Assembly: GCA_023437285.1 (NCBI GenBank)
Contig: JAEZGP010000642.1
Coordinates: forward strand, 1-6,920
Reading direction: 5' to 3'
From: Actinomycetes bacterium
GTDB taxonomy: Bacteria > Actinomycetota > Actinomycetes > Mycobacteriales > Micromonosporaceae
DNA length: 6,920 nt
Below, piece after piece: positions 1 to 4,518 of this stretch. Below the pieces are notes generated by a model that saw only the letters and a program-made list of their open reading frames with translations, made no database searches and was not told where the DNA came from. The translations under genes and the position numbers were made by a program. Position 1 is the stretch's first letter. The number at the start of each line of letters is the position of its first letter.

Positions 1-111
1 CGAAGCCGACGCGCGCTCATCGCCCGCGTCTTCTTCGACCACTACCAGCCGCGCAACAGCGGCAACGGAGTACCCGTCACGGCGACCGGAAGGCTGTCGA
101 CCGCCGGGTAG
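1..111 (+). CDS. 3' end of an unidentified protein-coding gene (partial)
   Basis: Frame 1 is open from the window edge to a TAG stop at 109-111, giving the last 36 residues of a protein that ends in GRLSTAG. About 31 of its 36 codons end in G or C by hand count, while the other two plus-strand frames over the same bases have clearly lower third-position GC. This is the basis for calling frame 1 the coding one. The visible tail contains RVFFDHYQPR and then a Gly/Asn/Thr-rich end; I recognise no motif in it. The gene is convergent with the HORMA-TRIP13 operon and is followed at once by two hairpins, so it is probably a separate transcription unit. The start and most of the gene lie outside the window, so no function is proposed. 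Confidence 0.55.
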   Translation, partial: RSRRALIARVFFDHYQPRNSGNGVPVTATGRLSTAG

Positions 112-113
112 AC

Positions 114-145
114 GGACCAGCGATGGCGATCTGTCCCGCTGGTCC
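114..145. terminator. GC-rich hairpin between convergent genes
   Basis: GGACCAGCG (114-122) is the exact reverse complement of CGCTGGTCC (137-145), giving a 9-bp stem around a 14-base loop. It starts 2 bases after the TAG stop of the partial plus-strand gene. There is no T-run, which is common for actinobacterial terminators. It is more likely to serve the plus-strand gene than the minus-strand operon. The terminator role is inferred from position and pairing only. Confidence 0.4.
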
Positions 146-146
146 A

Positions 147-170
147 CCGACCTTCGGTACCCGAGGTCGG
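147..170. terminator. Strong hairpin, candidate bidirectional terminator
   Basis: CCGACCT (147-153) pairs with AGGTCGG (164-170), and CGG (155-157) pairs with CCG (161-163). The result is a 10-bp stem with one bulged T (154) and a TAC loop. It lies 30 bases past the stop codon of the 185-aa gene on the minus strand and about 36 bases past the partial plus-strand gene, which is where a shared terminator of convergent units would sit. No T-tract follows on either strand. Confidence 0.5.
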
Positions 171-200
171 GGCGGCGGCGTCGCCTCCCCGACCGCTGGC

Positions 201-758
201 TCACCGGCCGCTGTCGTCCTCGTCCGGCGTCTCCGGCTGCGCAACTGCGTCCTCCGGCGACGGCTCGTTGCCCTGGGCCTCAGCCGACTCTGCCGCCGAC
301 GGGACGTCGGGATCAAGCTTGGCGGGCTCCGGCTGCCCTGCCGTCACGACCGTCAGCGTGACCGTTGCCGGATTGCCGTCGGCCTTGCTCACCAGCTCGA
401 TCAGAGCTGGTGCGACCTCCTCGGTGGCCAGCACCGCGACCTCGACCTTCGCATCGCCCGACAGCTCATCGAGAAGGTCCATCGGCGGAACGGACAGGTT
501 CTCCTCGGCGTTCATGTCGTAGTCAACGTGCAGGCCGATCTCCATGCCGTCGGTCCGCACGACCAGCGCGGGCGAGCCGACCGCGCGCTTGGCCAGCAGC
601 AGATTGAAGAGCGGGGTCAGCGACCTCAGCTGGTCAGCCACCCGGTCCGCGTGCGGATAGCGGCGGGCGGTCAGGACGGCCGCGGCGAACTTGGACAACT
701 CGCCGATGGTTCGGCCGGCCGAGTGTCGGGCGGCGGTGATGGAACGTTCTGCCTTCAC
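201..758 (-). CDS. Unknown 185-aa protein with acidic disordered tail, last gene of the HORMA-TRIP13 operon
   Basis: I do not recognise a family. The GTG start at 758 is chosen because AAGGAAGG lies 10 bases upstream; a longer reading to 857 would overlap the AAA+ gene in another frame and has no such support. Residues 1-60 are Ala/Arg/Leu-rich and probably helical (KFAAAVLTARR, TPLFNLLLAKR). Residues 62-140 alternate hydrophobic stretches (PALVVRTDG, VEVAVLATEE, ATVTLTVVTAG) with acidic linkers, consistent with an alpha/beta fold. From about 141 to 185 the chain is rich in Pro, Ala, Glu and Asp and ends PDEDDSGR, so it is probably disordered. No signal peptide or membrane segment is seen, so it is probably cytosolic. 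The gene begins 7 bases after the TRIP13-like stop and is surely cotranscribed. Its place suggests a client, adaptor or effector of the HORMA module, but no catalytic motif supports a specific role. Confidence 0.8.
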   Translation of the reverse strand: MKAERSITAARHSAGRTIGELSKFAAAVLTARRYPHADRVADQLRSLTPLFNLLLAKRAVGSPALVVRTDGMEIGLHVDYDMNAEENLSVPPMDLLDELSGDAKVEVAVLATEEVAPALIELVSKADGNPATVTLTVVTAGQPEPAKLDPDVPSAAESAEAQGNEPSPEDAVAQPETPDEDDSGR

Positions 759-765
759 TGTCGGG

Positions 766-1698
766 TCACCTTCCTTGGAAGCTTTCCAGGTACATGCCGC
801 CGGCACGCTCCAGGCCGGCTTCCGTCGCCGTGACCCGCGCCAGGGCGTCAGCGACATGTTCGATCGTGAGTGACTTTGAGCCGACGGCCAGCGTCGCGGC
901 CAGCACGAACACGTGGCGGATGGCGCGACCGGACATACCCTCCGAAGACTGGACCAGCCACCGCCAGTCGCGGACCTGCTTTTCCGCAGCGGCCGTGACC
1001 GGCCCCACGTCGTACGCCACGCGGAGCCCGGTCAGCGCGGACTGCATAATCTCTTCCCGCTCGGCGGGGCCGGGCGGAGGCACCTCGACCGAGAAGTCCA
1101 CGCGCTCGCGCACCGCCCGGTCGATCGCCTTCGGAATGTTCGTAGTGAAGACGAACATCACGTTAGGACTGACCCTGACGTTCATATCGAGCGACTCGAG
1201 GAACGCGGTCACCTGATACATCGCATCTTGTGGGTTGGTCTCCAAACTGATGCTGCCCCGGTTAGCGCCGAGCGTCTCCACCTCGTCAACCAGAACGAAC
1301 AAGGGCATGCCGGTGGATGCCTGCTCGCGGATCTCCTGGAAGAGCTGCAGAATGAGCTTCTGTCCCCCACCGCGCATCCCGCTGAACAGTGCGTGTGTAT
1401 TGACGTGCATGAAGCCAGCTTCGCGTCGCGGATCGGCCCGTTGCCAGGCGTACGGCAGGCCACGCGCGAGACTGGTCTTTCCGCAGCCTGGCGGACCGAA
1501 TAGCAGGATTGCCCGCCGCAGGCCCAGCGCCTGCGGGGGCACGGGGCTAAGCCTGTGCAGTGTGTCGACGAACCGTAGGAGGATGTCTTTCAGCCCACCT
1601 GCCGTCACGATCGCGTTCCAGTCGGCGGCGAACTGTGAACGGTCATCAGGCTTCCCCGCGAACCGGTGCAGGCTGTAAAGCGCCTGTCCCTCGGCCAT
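766..1698 (-). CDS. TRIP13/Pch2-type AAA+ ATPase (Cap6-like HORMA remodeller)
   Basis: This 310-aa AAA+ ATPase has the motif order of TRIP13/Pch2, the ATPase that unfolds and reopens HORMA proteins. Visible are Walker A GPPGCGKT (68-75), an NTHALFSG segment (100-107) like the TRIP13 N-S-H-S-LFS stretch, and Walker B LFVLVDEVETL (133-143, D138/E139). There follow NPQDAMYQV (155-163), sensor 1 FTTN (184-187), a candidate arginine finger in RERVD (197-201), and sensor 2 SEGMSGR (252-258, R258). All catalytic residues are present, so it should be active. The N-terminal part (1-60) is short, so it is nearer in size to bacterial Cap6 than to eukaryotic TRIP13 (about 430 aa). The ATG shares one base with the upstream TGA (TGATG), implying translational coupling. 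The HORMA-like gene two genes upstream is the expected substrate. In type III CBASS such an ATPase disassembles the HORMA-CD-NTase complex; here the complex it acts on is unknown. The family assignment rests on motif pattern, not on a search. Confidence 0.88.
   Translation of the reverse strand: MAEGQALYSLHRFAGKPDDRSQFAADWNAIVTAGGLKDILLRFVDTLHRLSPVPPQALGLRRAILLFGPPGCGKTSLARGLPYAWQRADPRREAGFMHVNTHALFSGMRGGGQKLILQLFQEIREQASTGMPLFVLVDEVETLGANRGSISLETNPQDAMYQVTAFLESLDMNVRVSPNVMFVFTTNIPKAIDRAVRERVDFSVEVPPPGPAEREEIMQSALTGLRVAYDVGPVTAAAEKQVRDWRWLVQSSEGMSGRAIRHVFVLAATLAVGSKSLTIEHVADALARVTATEAGLERAGGMYLESFQGR
769..776 (-). promoter_or_regulatory. Ribosome binding site fixing the GTG start at 758
   Basis: On the minus strand AAGGAAGG abuts the TGA stop of the TRIP13-like gene (768-766) and is followed by a 10-base spacer to GTG (758-756). 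It decides the start of the 185-aa protein in favour of GTG over the longer ORF that begins at 857. The arrangement also suggests translation coupled to the end of the AAA+ gene. Confidence 0.65.
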
Positions 1699-1922
1699 CA
1701 GCTCAGGTCCCCGAGATCGATGCTGGTGTTATCGCCCGCCAACGCGTTCAGCAGGCCGTCGGCAATCTTTTCGGTCAGGTGTTCGCGGCCGGCGAGCTCG
1801 CGGTGGCTCCGTCGGAGGTGTTCCTCGATCTTCCGGGTGATCTCACCGAGGTCCTCGGTGGCCCCCGGGTCGTATGTGTGCGGGTTACCGCTGACCTGGT
1901 AGTTGACCTGCATGTCGTTCAT
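1698..1922 (-). CDS. Small unknown helical protein between the HORMA and TRIP13 genes
   Basis: The protein is 74 residues with no family I recognise. Residues 1-20 (MQVNYQVSGNPHTYDPG within it) look extended and polar. Residues 24-62 are a charged, probably amphipathic helical region (GEITRKIEEHLRRSH, LTEKIADGLLNALAG), and the tail SIDLGDLS is acidic. The start is uncertain. The first ATG (1922) is only 4 bases after the HORMA stop, with GAGG 2 bases upstream of it. A second ATG at 1913 (Met4) has GAGGGG ending 9 bases before it, so the real protein may be 71 aa. It overlaps the TRIP13-like start by one base. A gene kept between a HORMA protein and its ATPase is a reasonable candidate for a peptide partner or adaptor; that is inference only. 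Confidence 0.75.
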   Translation of the reverse strand: MNDMQVNYQVSGNPHTYDPGATEDLGEITRKIEEHLRRSHRELAGREHLTEKIADGLLNALAGDNTSIDLGDLS

Positions 1923-1926
1923 CCCC

Positions 1927-2436
1927 TCACAGGAACCGGTACATCTGGAGCCGACCGCCGCCGGTGTTGACTACCTCGCCGACGTCCTGGCGCTGGAGGT
2001 GATCGACGCTGCCGAGCGAGGTGGGACCCCAGCCGCTGACGTCAGGAGCACCGTCCTTGAGCGTCACCACAACGCGGTACTCGCACCCGAACATCTTCGG
2101 CGTGCCCGCCAGCGCCCCGCGGACCCGGTCGATGTCGGTCGAGTAGCGGTCATCGCTGGGGTTTTGGACGTAGCTGAGCCCGAGATCGATCCGACTACGC
2201 ACGACCTGGGTACCCCGCTCGACAATCTCCAGGTGCGCGGCTTCCAGGTACTGCATGGTGATCCACGTACGCAGGCCGTTCTCGATCGTCTGCTGGATCT
2301 CCACGTACGCGGTGGGATCGAGCCCGGCGCTCTGAATCGACTCGAGGAAGATTCGGTTGATCTCGTTGGCGATGTACACGTAGCTCCTGGCCGCCACGTG
2401 CACCGACGTGCGCACCTGAGTACCCGATATGGCCAT
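1927..2436 (-). CDS. HORMA-like protein (bacterial CBASS Cap7-type HORMA)
   Basis: This 169-aa protein is the first gene of the operon. HORMA proteins wrap a C-terminal safety belt around a short peptide of a partner and so act as signalling switches. The assignment rests on three points. First, the gene order places it two genes before a TRIP13/Pch2-type ATPase. Second, the predicted layout fits: a helical N-terminal half (SYVYIANEINRIFLESIQ 18-35; YVEIQQTIENGLRTW 44-58; YLEAAHLEIV 63-72), then strands (RSRIDLGLSYV 80-90; CEYRVVVTLKD 118-128). Third, the C-terminal segment GWGPTS (135-140) followed by a Gly-rich end GGGRLQMYRFL resembles, from memory, the W-x-P-T and glycine-containing tail of the bacHORMA_1-type Cap7. 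The start ATG at 2436 has GAGGGA ending 2 bases upstream, a short spacing. No signal peptide is seen, so it is cytosolic. Sequence similarity alone is weak; the context carries much of the weight. Confidence 0.7.
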   Translation of the reverse strand: MAISGTQVRTSVHVAARSYVYIANEINRIFLESIQSAGLDPTAYVEIQQTIENGLRTWITMQYLEAAHLEIVERGTQVVRSRIDLGLSYVQNPSDDRYSTDIDRVRGALAGTPKMFGCEYRVVVTLKDGAPDVSGWGPTSLGSVDHLQRQDVGEVVNTGGGRLQMYRFL

Positions 2437-2555
2437 TTCCCTCGTCTCGCTCTCTGGGCGACCGTCTGTTGCTGTCGCCCGTCTCTGACGGACAGGAGTT
2501 GGTGAACACCGCGCCGACTGCGGCGTCCATTGAGCGGGCCTGCGGTGCGCGCCTT

Positions 2556-2574
2556 TTCGAAAGGACGTTCCGAA
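2556..2574. promoter_or_regulatory. Imperfect inverted repeat, candidate operator
   Basis: TTCGAAAGGACGTTCCGAA (19 bases) is an imperfect palindrome centred on base 2565: the half-sites read TTCGAAAGG and TTCGGAACG and agree at 7 of 9 positions. The length and position, upstream of the ABC operon in the AT-rich part of the divergent region, suit a TetR-type operator. The TetR gene at 6322-6912 is a possible ligand. This is a pattern call only. Confidence 0.3.
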
Positions 2575-2650
2575 TTAACTTCTTGACACCGAAAGCCTTC
2601 GATGTGAGCGTGCACGGTCGGTTGTCTTTGGTGAGGCGGGTGCCGCGGCG

Positions 2651-2657
2651 GGGGGAG
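2651..2657 (+). promoter_or_regulatory. Ribosome binding site of the first ABC gene
   Basis: GGGGGAG lies 7 bases before the ATG at 2665 and has no competing start nearby, so it fixes the start of the 617-aa ABC protein. Confidence 0.7.
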
Positions 2658-2664
2658 TTGGCGG

Positions 2665-4518
2665 ATGATCGCGTACGTCCGGCGGGCGGTTGCTGACCGG
2701 ATCCTGTTGCTGCGGGCCCTGCGACGGGCCGGGCCGGCGCTGATCGTGACAATCAGCGCCCTGGCGGTGCTGGGCAGTCTGGTGCCGGCCGCCACCGCGC
2801 TCGCAGTGGCCTTCCTCGTCGGACGGGTCGAGGCGGCCACTGCCGACTCCGTGCTGTCCGCGTCTGTCCTGCCGCTCGGGCTCTTCGCCGGCGTGCTGAT
2901 CGCAGGTCAACTGATGGAAGCGGTCCGTAGTCCCCTGAGCGGCCTGGCGAAGGCACGCATCGACGGCGCGCATCGACGGCACATCATCGTGCTCACTACC
3001 GGGGGCTCCGCCTTGGATGCCCTGGAGAGCCCGCTGGTCCAGCAGCTCATCAGGGAGGCGAAGGCCGACCCGGACAACTGGACGCAACGCACCCCCGCCG
3101 AGGGGGCGTTGGCCCAGCTCGGCCTGCTTGGCTCCCTCGTCGGGTTGATGGGCTCGTTCGCGGTGCTGGCCAGCTACTCGTGGTGGCTGGTGGTGATGCT
3201 CGCCGTGCCGCTGCTGGTGGCACGGATGCTGGACACCGCCGGCGAACGCGCCGGATACCGGACGTGGCTCAGGGGCAGTGGTGAGGGCGTGCACGCGGGC
3301 AAGTGGAAGCAGGCGATCGTCTCGCCGGGCGAGGGCAAGGAGGCCCGCGTGTTCGGTCTGGGCGACTGGGTCGTCGCCCGCATGCAGCACCACATCGGGG
3401 CGATGTTCGAGCCGGTGTGGGCGGTCCACCGGCGCAACATGGCCCTGCGCTGGCGGCAGGCGCTGCTGGTGGCCGTGCCAGTGGGGATCGCCTTCGCCAT
3501 GGTCGCCGACTCGGCGGCGAGCGGGTTCACCTCCGTCGCCGTCGTCACGGCGGTGTTGAGCGCGGGCGCGTCGCTGCACATGATCTTGGATCCGTTCAGC
3601 GACCCCAGCATCATCGGCGGGGTTGCTTGCCTGCGGGCAACGCAGCAGCTGCGGGTCGAGTTGGGCGGCGCAGAGCCGCAGGCGAGCGAGCCCGCCCGCG
3701 CCGCACCGTCTATCCCGCCCTCCGCGCCACTGGTGAGGTTCGAAGCGGTGTCCTTCACGTACCCACGGACCGGCCGGGTCGTGCTGCAACACGTCGACCT
3801 CGAGATCCGCCCCGGCGAGCTGCTGGCCATCGTGGGCCTCAACGGCGCCGGCAAGTCGACTCTGATCAAGCTGCTGGCCGGCCTCTACACTCCGTCCTCC
3901 GGCCGGATCACCGCGGACGGCGTGGACCTGACGCGCCTTGGCATTCCAGACTGGCGCTCCCGGATCGCGGTGGTGTTCCAGGACTTCGTCCGCTACCACC
4001 TGTCGGCGGAGGACAACGTGGTGCTGGGCCGGCCCGACAGGGATCCAGCGGCCCTGGACGCGGCCGCCAGCGACGCCGGGCTCGATGAGCTGATCGCCCG
4101 TCTCCCGGACGGTTGGCGCACACCGCTGGCCCGGTCGCGTACCGGCGGGGTTGACCTGTCCGGCGGCCAGTGGCAACAGGTCGTGCTGGCCCGGGCGCTG
4201 TACGCGGTGCGCACCGGCGCCCGCCTGCTCGTGCTGGATGAGCCCACCGCGCACCTGGACGTGCGGACGGAGTTCGACGTGTTCGAGCGCCTCGCCGCGC
4301 ACAAGGGCGACGCCAGCGTGGTGCTGATCTCCCACCGGCTCTCCACGGTGCGTCGGGCCGACCGGATCGTGCTGCTGGAGCACGGCCGCATAGCGGAGTC
4401 CGGGACGCACGACGAGCTCATGACCCTGGGCGGGTCGTACGCCGAGATGTTCCAGATCCAGGCCGACCGGTTTCAGCGCGGCTTCGACGACCGGATCGAG
4501 GAGGGTGAGCTGCTGTGA
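2665..4518 (+). CDS. ABC exporter half-transporter, fused permease and ATPase (subunit 1)
   Basis: This 617-aa protein combines an N-terminal membrane domain with a C-terminal nucleotide-binding domain, as in type IV (MsbA/Sav1866-like) exporters. Hydrophobic spans are near residues 24-52, 64-86, 150-171, 172-190, 265-283 and 286-306. The segment GKEARVFGLGDW (224-235) is the typical intracellular coupling stretch. The ATPase part has an A-loop Tyr (FTYPRTG, Y366), Walker A GLNGAGKST (391-399), Q-loop Q439 (VVFQDF), the canonical signature LSGGQ (498-502), Walker B LLVLDEP (521-527, E526), D-loop HLD (530-532) and H-loop H557, so it should hydrolyse ATP. It ends in an acidic tail (FDDRIEEGELL). 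It overlaps the next ABC gene by 4 bases, so the two very probably form a heterodimer in the cytoplasmic membrane. The FQDF-type Q-loop reminds me of exporters in actinobacterial peptide (RiPP) clusters, but the substrate cannot be read from sequence. Confidence 0.93.
   Translation: MIAYVRRAVADRILLLRALRRAGPALIVTISALAVLGSLVPAATALAVAFLVGRVEAATADSVLSASVLPLGLFAGVLIAGQLMEAVRSPLSGLAKARIDGAHRRHIIVLTTGGSALDALESPLVQQLIREAKADPDNWTQRTPAEGALAQLGLLGSLVGLMGSFAVLASYSWWLVVMLAVPLLVARMLDTAGERAGYRTWLRGSGEGVHAGKWKQAIVSPGEGKEARVFGLGDWVVARMQHHIGAMFEPVWAVHRRNMALRWRQALLVAVPVGIAFAMVADSAASGFTSVAVVTAVLSAGASLHMILDPFSDPSIIGGVACLRATQQLRVELGGAEPQASEPARAAPSIPPSAPLVRFEAVSFTYPRTGRVVLQHVDLEIRPGELLAIVGLNGAGKSTLIKLLAGLYTPSSGRITADGVDLTRLGIPDWRSRIAVVFQDFVRYHLSAEDNVVLGRPDRDPAALDAAASDAGLDELIARLPDGWRTPLARSRTGGVDLSGGQWQQVVLARALYAVRTGARLLVLDEPTAHLDVRTEFDVFERLAAHKGDASVVLISHRLSTVRRADRIVLLEHGRIAESGTHDELMTLGGSYAEMFQIQADRFQRGFDDRIEEGELL
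4498..4505 (+). promoter_or_regulatory. Strong ribosome binding site inside the end of ABC gene 1
   Basis: GAGGAGGG lies 9 bases before the GTG at 4515, within the last codons of the first ABC gene. It fixes the GTG start of the second ABC gene, which overlaps the upstream TGA as GTGA. Confidence 0.7.

Larger units (their letters stand above)
2437..2664. promoter_or_regulatory. Divergent intergenic region with promoters of both operons
   Basis: These 228 bases separate the start codons of the HORMA operon (minus) and the ABC operon (plus), so promoters for both should lie here. The middle (about 2552-2605) is the most AT-rich part, as expected for a promoter zone. A perfect TTGACA (-35 consensus) lies at 2583-2588 on the plus strand, but no TAnnnT box follows at 16-19 bases. 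A TAnnnT match, TAACTT (2576-2581), has no good -35. Neither promoter can be fixed by eye. An imperfect inverted repeat (2556-2574) is listed separately. A small hairpin (CCGTC 2479-2483 with GACGG 2487-2491, extended by CTGT/ACAG) would fall in the HORMA leader RNA. Confidence 0.5.

Noticed and set aside
123..833. A 236-aa plus-strand open frame opposite the 185-aa gene
   Set aside because: It is an Arg-rich antisense frame, typical of high-GC shadow ORFs. The minus-strand gene has a good ribosome site, operon spacing and sensible composition.
201..857. Longer 218-aa form of the last operon protein starting at ATG 857
   Set aside because: It would run about 90 bases inside the TRIP13-like gene in another frame; the GTG at 758 has AAGGAAGG at 10 bases and natural operon spacing.
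201..2436. Calling the operon a standard type III CBASS system
   Set aside because: The CD-NTase and a cyclic-nucleotide effector are required for that label, and neither is encoded in this closed operon.
2583..2588. Perfect TTGACA -35 box on the plus strand as a defined promoter
   Set aside because: No TA-containing -10 hexamer occurs 16-19 bases downstream, so no complete promoter can be called.
2469..2696. A 75-codon plus-strand ORF (TTG start) through the divergent intergenic region, possible small peptide or RiPP precursor for the exporter
   Set aside because: It overlaps the start of the first ABC gene in another frame, has weak third-position GC, only two Cys, no leader/core pattern, and covers the likely promoter core. 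An AGGAG is only 3 bases from an internal GTG. Support is too weak.
2575..4410. A 611-aa minus-strand open frame opposite the first ABC gene
   Set aside because: Low-complexity His/Gln/Arg/Pro-rich translation opposite a gene with all ABC motifs; a mirror effect of high GC third positions.
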